Shown here piece after piece: positions 50,490 to 63,041 of a stretch of 64,000 nucleotides of DNA. Position 1 is the stretch's first letter. Each line of letters starts with the position of its first letter. The notes under the pieces were generated by a model that had not been told where the DNA came from, searched no databases, and worked only from the letters and a program-made list of their open reading frames with translations. The translations under genes and the position numbers were made by a program. Origin of the DNA: Georgenia muralis (GTDB taxonomy: Bacteria; Actinomycetota; Actinomycetes; Actinomycetales; Actinomycetaceae); contig NZ_RKRA01000001.1 in the NCBI RefSeq assembly GCF_003814705.1, positions 3,416,776 through 3,480,775 on the forward strand, read 5' to 3'.

Positions 50490-51176
50490 ATGACGGACGC
50501 CGGTGACCTCCAAGCGCCGCACGTGGTGGCACTCGCCGGGTCGACGGACCCCGCGGCGCCCCTCGTCGTGCTGCTGCACGGCCGCGGCTCCTCCGAGGCC
50601 GACATCGTCGGCCTGGCCCGCCACCTGCCGACCGGTCCGGCCTACGCCGCCCTCCGGGCGCCCATCCCGGCCGGGGGCGGGTTCGCCTGGTTCGAGAACC
50701 GGGGCATCGGCCGGCCGGTCGAGGCGTCGCTGAGGCAGACGATGGCCTGGTTCGGGTCCTGGCTCGACGACGTCGCCCCGCCCGGCCGCCCCGTGGTCCT
50801 CGTGGGCTTCAGCGGTGGCGCCGCCTTTGCCGGCGGGCTGCTCCTGAGCCGGCCGGACCGGTTCGCCGGCGCCGCCATCCTCTACGGCACGCTGCCCTTC
50901 GACGCCGGCGTCCCCGTCACGCCCGCCCGGCTCGAGGGCGTGCCGGTGCTCGTGGCCCAGGGCGATACCGACACCGTCATTCCGCGCGAACTGCTGGACC
51001 GCACCTGGACCTACCTGGTGGAGGAGTCCGGTGCCCGCACGCTCGCCAGGCGCGACCCCGGCGGACACGGGCTCACCGTGGAGACGGTGGCGGAGCTTCA
51101 CCGCTGGCTCTCGGAGCTGTCGGCCGGTTCTCCACCCCTCCCGGCTGACGACGTCGCGGGACCTCCGCGGTCGTAG
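50490..51176 (+). CDS. Alpha/beta-hydrolase, carboxylesterase/phospholipase family
   Basis: 228 residues. VVLLHGRGSSEADIVGLARH gives the oxyanion-hole region. The nucleophile lies in VLVGFSGGAAFAGG (GxSxG, Ser about 111), the acid in LVAQGDTDTVIPREL and the His in RDPGGHGLTVETV. This is the layout of small cytosolic esterases of the YpfH/carboxylesterase type. ATG at 50490 was chosen over upstream open codons. It stands alone between the tRNA cluster and the aldo/keto reductase gene. Substrate unknown. Confidence 0.85.
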   Translation: MTDAGDLQAPHVVALAGSTDPAAPLVVLLHGRGSSEADIVGLARHLPTGPAYAALRAPIPAGGGFAWFENRGIGRPVEASLRQTMAWFGSWLDDVAPPGRPVVLVGFSGGAAFAGGLLLSRPDRFAGAAILYGTLPFDAGVPVTPARLEGVPVLVAQGDTDTVIPRELLDRTWTYLVEESGARTLARRDPGGHGLTVETVAELHRWLSELSAGSPPLPADDVAGPPRS

Positions 51177-51257
51177 CCGCCGGGGCCCCCGAGGGGGGCC
51201 GGCGCGATGGGGGTAACGCGCGCGAGGGGGTAACGGCAGTACCCGGACAGCCGGTGA

Positions 51258-54186
<2,929 letters not shown>

Positions 54187-54223
54187 GCCGCGGCCGGCGA
54201 ACCTCCCCCGCTGGGCAGCACGC

Positions 54224-54832
54224 TCACAGGGCCAGCTCGTACCGGTCCCCGGCCGGGGCGAACCCGATGCGCTCGTAGTAGGGGGCGCGCATGCCGGGGG
54301 CGCTGCGCACCGTGCGGTAGCCGGCGGCGCGCAGGACGTCCGAGCGCCGGAAGACGAACTCGCCCGGGGTGAAGTCGCGGTATCTCTCGGTGACGTAGTC
54401 GAGGTCGACCTGGGCCACCCCGTCCCCGGCGTCGTGGAGGAGGACGTAGCCGACGGTCTCCTCCCCGCGCACCACCAGGTAGGCCTCCGACCCGGGGGCC
54501 GGGCCGGTGAAGCCGGGGTTGAACTCGTGCACGTCGTCGTCGTGCAGACGCAGGAGGTGGCGCAGGTAGGCACCGTCGGGGTCGACGGGCAGGACCGCGT
54601 AGGTCGCCTCGGAGTGCCGGGTGCGCAGGAGCCGGACGATGCTCACCACCTGGATCGCGGCGAGGACGACGTTGAGCACGAACACCGGCCAGATCCCCAG
54701 GATGCCGTTGTAGACCATCTGCATGCTCGAGCCGATGAGATTGATCACACGCAGGCGCAGGATCCGCTGCTGCATCATCGACCAGACGATGACGGCCGAG
54801 CCCGCCCAGCCCACGATCTCCAGCACCGGCAC
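54224..54832 (-). CDS. YgjV-like membrane domain fused to a GNAT-like acetyltransferase domain
   Basis: 202 residues, GTG start. The first ~75 residues have three membrane segments (LEIVGWAGSAVIVWSMMQQR, NGILGIWPVFVLNVVLAAIQ), as in the YgjV family. The rest looks GNAT-like: AYLVVRGEETVGYVLLHDAG, then RSDVLRAAGYRTVRSAPGM and YYERIGFAPAGDRYEL. It is convergent with sulP and divergent from glgX. The substrate is unknown. Confidence 0.65.
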   Translation of the reverse strand: MPVLEIVGWAGSAVIVWSMMQQRILRLRVINLIGSSMQMVYNGILGIWPVFVLNVVLAAIQVVSIVRLLRTRHSEATYAVLPVDPDGAYLRHLLRLHDDDVHEFNPGFTGPAPGSEAYLVVRGEETVGYVLLHDAGDGVAQVDLDYVTERYRDFTPGEFVFRRSDVLRAAGYRTVRSAPGMRAPYYERIGFAPAGDRYELAL

Positions 54833-54956
54833 GGCGGGGCCCCCCTCGACGACGGCGACGGCGCCGTGCGGGCGCTCGGTCTACCGTGCCGATCGTCTCA
54901 CGCATCCCGACCCGTTGAGCCGGGCGGAAACGCCGGGGCCGTGCCAACCTTGGCCC

Positions 54957-57077
54957 ATGCAGATCTGGCCTGGTCGTCCCTATCCTCTCGGTGCCACGTA
55001 CGACGGCAGCGGCACCAACTTCGCCCTCTTCTCCTCCGTCGCCGAGCGGGTGGAGCTGTGCCTCATCGGGGACCGGGGCAAGGAGACGAAGCTCGAGCTG
55101 ACCGAGGTCGACGCCCACGTGTGGCACGCCTACCTCCCCGGCGCCCAGCCGGGGCAGCGCTACGGCTACCGCGTCCACGGCCCGTACGAGCCGGAGAACG
55201 GCAACCGCTGCGACCCCAGCAAGCTCCTGCTCGACCCCTACGCCAAGGCGATCGACGGCCAGATCGACCGCGACCCCTCCCTGTACTCCTACAGCTTCGA
55301 CAACCCCGCCAAGCGCAACACCGCCGACTCCAAGAAGCACACGATGTACTCGGTCGTCATCAACCCCTACTTCGACTGGGGCTACGACCGGCCGCCGAAC
55401 CACGAGTACCACGACTCCGTGGTCTACGAGGCGCACGTCAAGGGCATGACCCAGCTCCATCCGGACGTCCCCGAGGAGCTGCGCGGCACGTACGCGGGGA
55501 TGGCCCACCCGTCGGTCATCGAGCACCTCACCAAGCTGGGCGTCACCGCCGTCGAGCTCATGCCGGTGCACCAGTTCGTCAACGACCCGCACCTGCAGGA
55601 GAAGGGGCTGAGCAACTACTGGGGCTACAACACCATCGGGTTCTTCGCCCCGCACAACGGCTTCGCCGCGTACGGCACCCGCGGTGAGCAGGTCCAGGAG
55701 TTCAAGACCCTCGTCAAGGCGCTGCACGAGGCGAACATCGAGGTCATCCTCGACGTCGTCTACAACCACACCGCCGAGGGCAACCACATGGGCCCGACGC
55801 TGTCCTTCCGGGGCATCGACAACGCCTCGTACTACCGGCTCGTCGAGGGCGACGAGGCCCACTACTTCGACACGACCGGCACGGGGAACTCCCTGCTCAT
55901 GCGCTCCCCGCACACGCTGCAGATGATCATGGACTCGCTGCGCTACTGGATCGAGGAGATGCACGTCGACGGCTTCCGCTTCGACCTCGCCTCGACCCTG
56001 GCGCGCGAGCTGCACGCCGTCGACCGGCTCTCCGCGTTCTTCGACATCGTCCAGCAGGACCCCAAGATCTCCCAGGTCAAGCTCATCGCCGAGCCGTGGG
56101 ACGTCGGTGAGGGCGGCTACCAGGTGGGCGGGTTCCCCCCGCTGTGGTCGGAGTGGAACGGCAAGTACCGCGACACCGTCCGGGACTTCTGGCGCGGCGA
56201 GCCGTCCACCCTGGGCGAGTTCGCCAGCCGGATCACCGGCTCGTCCGACCTGTACGAGCACACCGGCCGCCGGCCGGTCTCCTCGGTCAACTTCGTCACC
56301 GCCCACGACGGCTTCACCCTGCGCGACCTCGTCTCCTACAACGACAAGCACAACGAGGCCAACGGTGAGGGCAACGCCGACGGCGAGTCCCACAACCGGT
56401 CCTGGAACTGCGGGGTCGAGGGTCCGACGGACGACCCGGAGATCCGGGCGCTGCGGGCGCGCCAGCAGCGCAACTTCCTCACCACTCTGCTCTTCAGCCA
56501 GGGCGTGCCGATGATCGCCCACGGGGACGAGCTCGGCCGCACCCAGGACGGCAACAACAACGTCTACTGCCAGGACAACGAGCTGGCGTGGATGGACTGG
56601 GACCTCGACGACGACCGGCAGTCGCTCCTCGACTTCACCCGAACGGTCGTCCAGCTCCGCAAGGACCACCCGGTGATGCGTCGGCGCCGGTTCTTCGCCG
56701 GCTCCCCCGACCACGGCGGCGAGTCCGACATCGGCGACATCGAGTGGTTCACCCACGCCGCCGAGCACATGTCCGACGAGGACTGGTCGGTCTCGCACGC
56801 CCGTTCCGTGATGGTCTTCCTCAACGGCCAGGCGATCCCCGAGCCCGACGCGCGCGGCGAGCGCATCGTTGACGACAACGTGCTCGGGCTCCTCAACGCC
56901 GGCGCCGAGCCGCTGGAGTTCCGGCTGCCCCCTGCCGAGTACGGCACCACCTGGACCACCGCGCTGGACACCTCGGACGACGAGGGCGTCGGCGTCGAGC
57001 ACACCGCCGGCGGGACCGTCGCCGTGCCGGGACGCACCACCATCGTCCTGGTCAGCCCGCGCGGGGAGAGCGAGTGA
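54957..57077 (+). CDS. glgX: Glycogen debranching enzyme GlgX
   Basis: 706 residues, normal for GlgX. An N-terminal CBM48-like domain (GATYDGSGTNFALFSSVAER) precedes a GH13 isoamylase-type barrel: VVYNHTAEGNHMGP, nucleophile Asp in VDGFRFDLASTLAR (about 337-350), acid/base Glu in LIAEPWDVGEGGYQVGGFPP, and VNFVTAHDGFTLRDLV with the third Asp. It cleaves alpha-1,6 branches of phosphorylase-limit glycogen, releasing maltodextrins for TreY. ATG at 54957 matches the family start (MQIWPGRPYPLGA). Overlaps treY by 4 bases. Confidence 0.95.
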   Translation: MQIWPGRPYPLGATYDGSGTNFALFSSVAERVELCLIGDRGKETKLELTEVDAHVWHAYLPGAQPGQRYGYRVHGPYEPENGNRCDPSKLLLDPYAKAIDGQIDRDPSLYSYSFDNPAKRNTADSKKHTMYSVVINPYFDWGYDRPPNHEYHDSVVYEAHVKGMTQLHPDVPEELRGTYAGMAHPSVIEHLTKLGVTAVELMPVHQFVNDPHLQEKGLSNYWGYNTIGFFAPHNGFAAYGTRGEQVQEFKTLVKALHEANIEVILDVVYNHTAEGNHMGPTLSFRGIDNASYYRLVEGDEAHYFDTTGTGNSLLMRSPHTLQMIMDSLRYWIEEMHVDGFRFDLASTLARELHAVDRLSAFFDIVQQDPKISQVKLIAEPWDVGEGGYQVGGFPPLWSEWNGKYRDTVRDFWRGEPSTLGEFASRITGSSDLYEHTGRRPVSSVNFVTAHDGFTLRDLVSYNDKHNEANGEGNADGESHNRSWNCGVEGPTDDPEIRALRARQQRNFLTTLLFSQGVPMIAHGDELGRTQDGNNNVYCQDNELAWMDWDLDDDRQSLLDFTRTVVQLRKDHPVMRRRRFFAGSPDHGGESDIGDIEWFTHAAEHMSDEDWSVSHARSVMVFLNGQAIPEPDARGERIVDDNVLGLLNAGAEPLEFRLPPAEYGTTWTTALDTSDDEGVGVEHTAGGTVAVPGRTTIVLVSPRGESE

Positions 57078-59590
57078 GCGGCCCGGTCCCCGCTCCGGCC
57101 GGCGGCGGCGCGCACCTGCCCGCGCCGGGCCGGCGCCTGCCGGTGAGCACCTACCGGCTCCAGCTGGGGCCGGACCTGACGTTCGCCGCGGCGGAGGCGC
57201 TCCTGCCCTACCTCGACGACCTCGGGGTCACCGACCTCTACCTCTCCCCCGTCCTCCAGGCCGCGCCCGGGTCCACCCACGGCTACGACGTCGTGGACCA
57301 CACCCGGATCAGCGAGTCCATGGGGGGCCGGGCCGGCCTGGAGAGCCTCGCCGCCGCCGCGCACGCCCGCGGCCTCGGGGTCGTCGTCGACGTCGTGCCC
57401 AACCACATGGCGGTGCCCACCCCCGCGTGGCACAACCGGGCCCTGTGGTCGGTGCTGCGCCACGGTGCGGAATCGCCCTACGCCTCGTGGTTCGACATCG
57501 ACCTCGGCGGCGACGACGGCGTGCTCATGCCCGTCCTCGGCACCAGGGTCGGGGAGGTCCTCGCCTCGGGCGAGCTCAGGGTCGAGCGTCTCGTCGTGCC
57601 GTCCGAGCCGGACGCCGGCGAGCAGGTGGTGCTGCGCTACTTCGACCACGTCTTCCCCGTCCGGCCCGAGACCGAGCACCTCCCCCTCGCCGAGCTCCTC
57701 GAGCGCCAGCACTACCGCCTCGCCTACTGGCGGGTCGCCGACGAGGAGCTCAACTACCGCCGGTTCTTCGACGTCGGCACCCTCGCCGCGGTCCGCGTGG
57801 AGGTGCCGGAGGTCTTCGACGCCACCCACGCCCTGCTCCTCGAGCTCTTCGACGCCGGGGTGATCGACGGCTTCCGCATCGACCACCCGGACGGCCTGGC
57901 CGACCCGCGCGGCTACCTCCGCCGACTCGCCGAGGCGACCGGCGGCGCGTGGGTCGTCGCCGAGAAGATCCTCGAGGGCGAGGAGGAGCTCCCCGGCGAC
58001 TGGCCCGTGGCCGGCACCACCGGCTACGACGCCGCCTGGCGCCTGCACGCGCTCCAGGTCGACCCCGCCGGCGCCGTGCCCCTCGCCGACCTCATGCACG
58101 AGGTCACCGGGATCTCCGCCTCCCTGCCCGCGGTCGTCGAGGAGGCCAAGCGGCAGATCGTCACCACCTCCCTCTACGCCGAGGTCCACCGGCTGGCCAC
58201 GCTCGCGGCGGAGATCTGCCACGACGACATCCGCCTGCGCGACCACACCTTCCGCGCCCTGCACGACTGCTTCGCCGAGCTGGTCGTGGCGATGGACCGC
58301 TACCGCGCCTACGTCGTACCGGGCGAGCCGGTCCCGGCGGCGGAGGAGCGGGTGGTCCGCGAGGCGGCGGAGATCGCCCGGGGCCGGCTCGAGGCCGACC
58401 GCCACGACACCCTCGAGGTCGCCGTCGCCCTGGTCCTGGGCCAGGAGACCGGCAGCGCGGGACGCACCCACGAGGCCCGCCGCGCCGAGCTCATGGTCCG
58501 CTTCCCGCAGGTGTGCGGGGCGGTCATGGCCAAGGGGGTCGAGGACACCGCGTTCTACCGCTGGACGCACCTGGTGAGCCTGTGCGAGGTGGGCGGGGTG
58601 CCCTCCCGGTTCGGCATCGGGCCGGACGAGCTCCACGCCTGGGCGGGCCGCTCGGGCGCGAACTGGCCCGCGACCATGACCGCCGGGACCACCCACGACA
58701 CCAAGCGCGGGGAGGACGTCCGGGCCCGGATCGGGGTCATCTCCGAGCACGCCGACGCCTGGGCCGAGCTCGTGCACTCCCTGCGGGAGGCGACCGCCGC
58801 GGTGCGTCCGGCCGACCTGGACGGCCGCACCGAGAACCTGCTGTGGCAGACCCTCGCCGGGACCTGGACCGAATTCGGTCCCCTCTCCGCCGAGCGTCTC
58901 CAGGGCTACCTCACCAAGGCCGTGCGCGAGCAGAAGGCGTGGACGACCTGGACCGCGCCGGACCTCGCCCGCGAGGCCGCGCTGCTCGACCACGCCGCCG
59001 CCCTGCTCGAGCACCCCGCCGTCGTCGAGGGGTTCGGCCGGTGGGTGGAGAAGGTCGCCCCCGCGGTGCGCGCGTCGGTCCTGGGTACCAAGCTCTTGCA
59101 GCTGACCATCCCCGGCGTCGCCGACGTCTACCAGGGCAGCGAGATCACCCAGACCTCCCTCGTCGACCCCGACAACCGCCGGCCCGTGGACCACGCCGCC
59201 CTCGCGGCGCGCCTGGCCGAGCTCGACGGCGGCGCCCGGCCGACCGGCTTGGACGACGACAAGCTCGCCCTCACCGCCGCCGCCCTGCGGCTTCGGCGCG
59301 CCCACCCCGGCGCCTTCGTCGGGCCTGCCGCGGGCTACCTCCCGCTGCCGACGACCACCTCGCACGCGGTGGCCCTGGCCCGTACCGAGGCCGACCTGCC
59401 GGTCGTCGTCGCGGTGACGACCCGCCTGGCGGCCGCCACTGCCCGCGTGCACGGCCTGCCCGACAGCACGGTCGTGCTGCCCGAGGGGTCCTGGCACGAC
59501 GTCCTCAGTGGGACGACCTTCGAGGGCGGCCCGTGCCGCCTCGGCGACCTGCTGGCGTCCTCGCCGGTCGCGCTCCTGGAGCGGGCGTGA
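57074..59590 (+). CDS. treY: Maltooligosyl trehalose synthase TreY
   Basis: 838 residues, GTG start overlapping glgX. GH13 motifs of TreY are present: VSTYRLQLGPDLTFAAAEAL, STHGYDVVDHTRI, VVDVVPNHMAVPTP, nucleophile Asp in IDGFRIDHPDGLADPRGYLR, acid/base Glu in VVAEKILEGEEELP, MAKGVEDTAFYRW and TTHDTKRGEDVRAR. It rearranges the reducing-end alpha-1,4 bond of a maltodextrin to an alpha-1,1 bond. A 4-base overlap with treZ implies a coupled operon. Confidence 0.96.
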   Translation: MSGPVPAPAGGGAHLPAPGRRLPVSTYRLQLGPDLTFAAAEALLPYLDDLGVTDLYLSPVLQAAPGSTHGYDVVDHTRISESMGGRAGLESLAAAAHARGLGVVVDVVPNHMAVPTPAWHNRALWSVLRHGAESPYASWFDIDLGGDDGVLMPVLGTRVGEVLASGELRVERLVVPSEPDAGEQVVLRYFDHVFPVRPETEHLPLAELLERQHYRLAYWRVADEELNYRRFFDVGTLAAVRVEVPEVFDATHALLLELFDAGVIDGFRIDHPDGLADPRGYLRRLAEATGGAWVVAEKILEGEEELPGDWPVAGTTGYDAAWRLHALQVDPAGAVPLADLMHEVTGISASLPAVVEEAKRQIVTTSLYAEVHRLATLAAEICHDDIRLRDHTFRALHDCFAELVVAMDRYRAYVVPGEPVPAAEERVVREAAEIARGRLEADRHDTLEVAVALVLGQETGSAGRTHEARRAELMVRFPQVCGAVMAKGVEDTAFYRWTHLVSLCEVGGVPSRFGIGPDELHAWAGRSGANWPATMTAGTTHDTKRGEDVRARIGVISEHADAWAELVHSLREATAAVRPADLDGRTENLLWQTLAGTWTEFGPLSAERLQGYLTKAVREQKAWTTWTAPDLAREAALLDHAAALLEHPAVVEGFGRWVEKVAPAVRASVLGTKLLQLTIPGVADVYQGSEITQTSLVDPDNRRPVDHAALAARLAELDGGARPTGLDDDKLALTAAALRLRRAHPGAFVGPAAGYLPLPTTTSHAVALARTEADLPVVVAVTTRLAAATARVHGLPDSTVVLPEGSWHDVLSGTTFEGGPCRLGDLLASSPVALLERA

Positions 59591-61377
59591 GCGCCGGGGC
59601 GGGCGCCGGCCGGCCCGGCGGAGGCCGCGCCGCGGGAGGCCCCGTGCGGGTCTGGGCACCGGACGCCAGGACGGTCGAGCTCGTCTCGGGCGAGGCGCGC
59701 ACGCCGATGAGCCCCGAGGACGGGGGGTGGTGGCGCTCGGCTGATGCGCTGGCGCCCGGCACGGACTACGCCTTCGCGATCGACGGCGGCCCGGCCCTGC
59801 CGGACCCTCGCAGCGCGTGGCAGCCGCACGGCGTCCACGGTCCCTCGCGGACCTTCGACGTCTCGGCGCACGCCTGGGCCGACGCCGGATGGGCGGGTCG
59901 CTCGAGCCTCGGTGCGGTGATCTACGAGCTGCACATCGGCACCTTCACGCCCGAGGGCACCCTGGACGCCGCCATCGCCAGGCTGGACCATCTCGTCGCC
60001 CTCGGCGTGGAGATGGTCGAGCTCATGCCCGTCGCGGCGTTCCCCGGCACGGCCGGGTGGGGCTACGACGGTGTGGCGCTGTACGCGGTGCACGAGCCCT
60101 ACGGCGGACCGGCGGCGCTGCAGCGCTTCGTCGACGCCGCCCACGGCCGCGGCATCGCGGTGTGCCTCGACGTCGTCTACAACCACCTCGGGCCCTCGGG
60201 CAACTACCTGGGCGCGTACGGGCCGTACTTCACCGAGCGCCATCACACCCCGTGGGGTGCGGCGGTCAACCTCGACGGCGGCGACGCGGCCGAGGTGCGC
60301 GCGTTCGTCGTCGACAACGCCGTGCGCTGGCTGCGCGACTTCCACATCGACGCCCTGCGCCTGGACGCCGTCCACGCCCTCGTGGACGACTCGGACCGGC
60401 ACGTCCTCGCCGAGCTCGCCGACGCCGTGGCGGCGCTCGGGTCCGAGGTGGGCCGGCCGCTGTCGCTCATCGCCGAGTCCGACCTCAACGACGCTCGGAT
60501 GGTGACCGCCACCGCGGACGGCGGCCTGGGGATGACCGCGCAGTGGAACGACGACCTCCACCACGCCCTCCACGCCCTCGTCACCGGCGAGCGGCAGGGG
60601 TACTACGCCGACTTCGGGTCCGTGGCGACCCTCGCCAAGGCGCTGACCGAGGTCTTCGTCCACGCCGGGGAGTTCTCCTCCTTCCGCGGGAAGGTCTGGG
60701 GCGCGCCGGTCCCGCCCGAGGTGGACCGGCGCCGGTTCGTCGTCTTCTCCCAGGACCACGACCAGGTCGGCAACCGTGCTCTGGGCGACCGGCCGAGCCG
60801 GGCTCTCTCGCCGGGGCAGCTCGCGATCTCCGCCGCCGTCGTCCTCCTGGGACCCGGTACGCCGATGCTCTTCATGGGTGAGGAGTGGGGGGCGACCACG
60901 CCGTTCCAGTACTTCACCGACCACGCGGAGCCCGAGCTGGCCGAGGGCGTGCGGGAGGGACGCTCGCGCGAGTTCGGCACGCACGGGTGGGCCGAGCTCT
61001 ACGGGCACGACATCGTCGTGCCCGACCCGCAGTCCCCCGAGACCGTGGTGGCCTCGCGCCTGGACTGGGACGAGCCGGCACGGCCGGACAACGCCCGTCT
61101 CCTGCGGTTCTACACCGACCTCGTGCGGCTGCGCCGCGAGCCCGACATCGCCTCGGGCGACCGGGCCGCCACGGCCGTCCAGACCGGGCCGGACCAGCTG
61201 GTGATGCGTCGAGGCGGCATCGCCGTCGCGATCAACCTCGCCCCGGGGCCCGCGACCCTGGCGCTCGGGTCCGCGGCGGGCGAGGTGCTCCTGTGCTGGG
61301 ACGGGGAGGGGCTGGCCGTGCACGGGTCCGAGGTCGAGCTGTCCGGCCACAACGTGGCGGTGCTGCGGCTGGCGTGA
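59587..61377 (+). CDS. treZ: Maltooligosyl trehalose trehalohydrolase TreZ
   Basis: 596 residues, GTG start overlapping treY. An N-terminal CBM48/E-set region (RVWAPDARTVELVSGEA) precedes YELHIGTFTPEGTLDAAIAR, CLDVVYNHLGPSGNYLGAYG, nucleophile Asp in DALRLDAVHALVDD, Glu in LIAESDLND, and FSQDHDQVGNRALGDRPS with the third acid. TMLFMGEEWGA-type motif (MLFMGEEWGATTPFQYF) is TreZ-specific. It releases trehalose from the TreY product. Last gene of the glgX-treY-treZ operon. Confidence 0.96.
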   Translation: MSAGAGAGRPGGGRAAGGPVRVWAPDARTVELVSGEARTPMSPEDGGWWRSADALAPGTDYAFAIDGGPALPDPRSAWQPHGVHGPSRTFDVSAHAWADAGWAGRSSLGAVIYELHIGTFTPEGTLDAAIARLDHLVALGVEMVELMPVAAFPGTAGWGYDGVALYAVHEPYGGPAALQRFVDAAHGRGIAVCLDVVYNHLGPSGNYLGAYGPYFTERHHTPWGAAVNLDGGDAAEVRAFVVDNAVRWLRDFHIDALRLDAVHALVDDSDRHVLAELADAVAALGSEVGRPLSLIAESDLNDARMVTATADGGLGMTAQWNDDLHHALHALVTGERQGYYADFGSVATLAKALTEVFVHAGEFSSFRGKVWGAPVPPEVDRRRFVVFSQDHDQVGNRALGDRPSRALSPGQLAISAAVVLLGPGTPMLFMGEEWGATTPFQYFTDHAEPELAEGVREGRSREFGTHGWAELYGHDIVVPDPQSPETVVASRLDWDEPARPDNARLLRFYTDLVRLRREPDIASGDRAATAVQTGPDQLVMRRGGIAVAINLAPGPATLALGSAAGEVLLCWDGEGLAVHGSEVELSGHNVAVLRLA

Positions 61378-61420
61378 GCGGCCGCCCCGGAGCGGTGGGG
61401 GTCACCGGACGGCACGGGTC

Positions 61421-61441
61421 GCGCGGGTGGTGAACCCGCGC
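61421..61441 (+). terminator. Hairpin after treZ
   Basis: GCGCGGGT (61421-61428) pairs with ACCCGCGC (61434-61441) around a 5-base loop, about 45 bases after treZ. No U-tract. The remaining ~210 bases to the next gene show no gene. Confidence 0.4.
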
Positions 61442-61652
61442 ACGCCTGCGCGCGAGGTCCAGGCGATGCCCATAGCTCCCGAATCAGCAGGAGCCGGGTC
61501 GGTCAGCACGTAGCGGGTCGAGCCCGCAGACCAGTTCCTGCTGATCGGGCAATGGAGCCTCGACCTCGGCCGGAACGAGCTCACCACCGCCGGAACCCGC
61601 GACTGGCCGCCGCCGGCGGCGGCAGACGGCGACGTGCTCGGCGGGCCCGAGC

Positions 61653-62879
61653 TCACCGGCCGGTGGGCAGCGCGCCGGGGTGGTGCCGGGCGAACTTGCG
61701 GAACTGGTTCACCTGGGCCGCGGCGATCTCGGCCCACCGGCGCGGGTCGCGCTCCGCGCGGTAGAACAGCGGGTTGGTCGCCCGGCCCGCTCGTGCCAGT
61801 CGCCGGACCAGGGCTGCGTCGGCGGCAGGGACGTACCGGCGCACCAGGCGCAGCGGCACCACGTGGAAGAGGTGCTCGGCGGTGCCCACCCGGGGCTCGG
61901 CCGGCGCTCCGTCGACGAACGCGCGCACGTACATCTCCGCGACGTCGTAGCCGGACGCCGTCACCGCGTAGCCGCTGCGGCCCACCCGGGGGTTGACCTC
62001 GAGGAATCGGTGGACGCCGTCACGCGGGTCCCGCTTGAGGTCGACGTTGGCGAAACCGCGCCACCCGACGTGCTCGAGCAGGCGCCGGGCCTGGTCCACC
62101 GCGTCGGGGTGGACCCCCGTCACCTGCGCGACGGAGTTCCCCAGGGCCCCCGGCGTGTGCTCCTCCAGGAGGACCCGGCCGTACTGGGCGAAGCGCCACA
62201 CGCCGTCGGCGTCGAAGAAGAGGTTGACTGCGGCCATCTCCCCGTCGCCACCCGGCACGAGCTCCTGGACGAGGAGGTCCCCGGGGAAACCGGCGGCGGC
62301 GATCCGGGCGAGGACGGCCTCGAGCGCCGCCGGGTCGTCCGCGTGGTCGACCTTGCGCTTGCCGTCGAAGGTCACCTCGTGGAACGCGCTCGTCGAGGCC
62401 GCCTTGACCACGACAGGGAACGTGAGGTCACGCGCCGCGCCGGCACCGTCGGCCGCCTTGAGGACCACCGTGCGCGGGACCGGCAGGCCGAGCTCCTCGC
62501 ACAGGGCGGTGAACCTGCCCTTGTCGGTGATCCGCGCCATGGCGGCGGCGTCGGCGTAGGGCACGACGACGGTGGGCTCGAGCTCGCCGCGGCGGGCGAC
62601 GACGACGTCGACGAGCCAGTCCGCGCTGGCCAGCACCAGGTGACGACGGCCCGGCTCCTCGGCGGCGACCGCACGAACCGCCGCGACGACGGCGTCGGGG
62701 TCGGACATGCCGGGGATCTCGCGGTGGTCCACCGCGACCGAGCGGCGCACCGCCCAGGTGATCACGGCCGAGAGGACGACCGAGCGCACGCCGTAGCGCT
62801 CGTGGAACGTCCGGGCGGTGGCGTAGGCGCCGAGGTCGCCGCCCAGGATGATCGGGCGGACGTCGGAGGTGGGGGCCAT
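61653..62879 (-). CDS. ATP-grasp ligase, D-aspartate-ligase-like
   Basis: 408 residues. The N-terminal pre-ATP-grasp domain (IILGGDLGAYATARTFHERY) is followed by ATP-binding strands FPVVVKAASTSAFHEVTFDG, LLVQELVPGGDGEMAAVNLF, and the metal-binding end FANVDLKRDPRDGVHRFLEV then NPRVGRSGYAVTASG. It resembles Asl-type ligases that add D-Asp to the peptidoglycan side chain, and similar carboxylate-amine ligases; D-Asp cross-bridges occur in several Micrococcales. GAGAGG lies upstream of the ATG. Convergent with treZ. Confidence 0.7.
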   Translation of the reverse strand: MAPTSDVRPIILGGDLGAYATARTFHERYGVRSVVLSAVITWAVRRSVAVDHREIPGMSDPDAVVAAVRAVAAEEPGRRHLVLASADWLVDVVVARRGELEPTVVVPYADAAAMARITDKGRFTALCEELGLPVPRTVVLKAADGAGAARDLTFPVVVKAASTSAFHEVTFDGKRKVDHADDPAALEAVLARIAAAGFPGDLLVQELVPGGDGEMAAVNLFFDADGVWRFAQYGRVLLEEHTPGALGNSVAQVTGVHPDAVDQARRLLEHVGWRGFANVDLKRDPRDGVHRFLEVNPRVGRSGYAVTASGYDVAEMYVRAFVDGAPAEPRVGTAEHLFHVVPLRLVRRYVPAADAALVRRLARAGRATNPLFYRAERDPRRWAEIAAAQVNQFRKFARHHPGALPTGR

Positions 62880-63006
62880 GCGGTCCTCTCAGGGATGGGC
62901 TGCAGTGGCGAGCATAGGCGGGGTGCGCACCCAGGGCTGTGCGGCAGCCGACGGTGCGGCACCCGGGCAGCGACCTGACGCCGCGGCCGAGGGACGGCGC
63001 GCCCTC

Positions 63007-63035
63007 CTGACGCCCGACGGCGGGAGACCTAGCCT
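63007..63035 (+). promoter_or_regulatory. Leaderless promoter of the DUF3000 gene
   Basis: CTGACG (63007-63012) and TAGCCT (63030-63035) with a 17-bp spacer. GTG at 63042 begins 6 nt after the -10 box, which decides the start in favour of 63042 over 63039. Confidence 0.65.
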
Positions 63036-63041
63036 GGGGTG

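Noticed and set aside
56869-61377. 1502-codon open frame spanning treY and treZ
   Set aside because: Only the last ~596 codons are real (treZ); the upstream part is out of frame with treY and reads as Arg/Pro-rich shadow.
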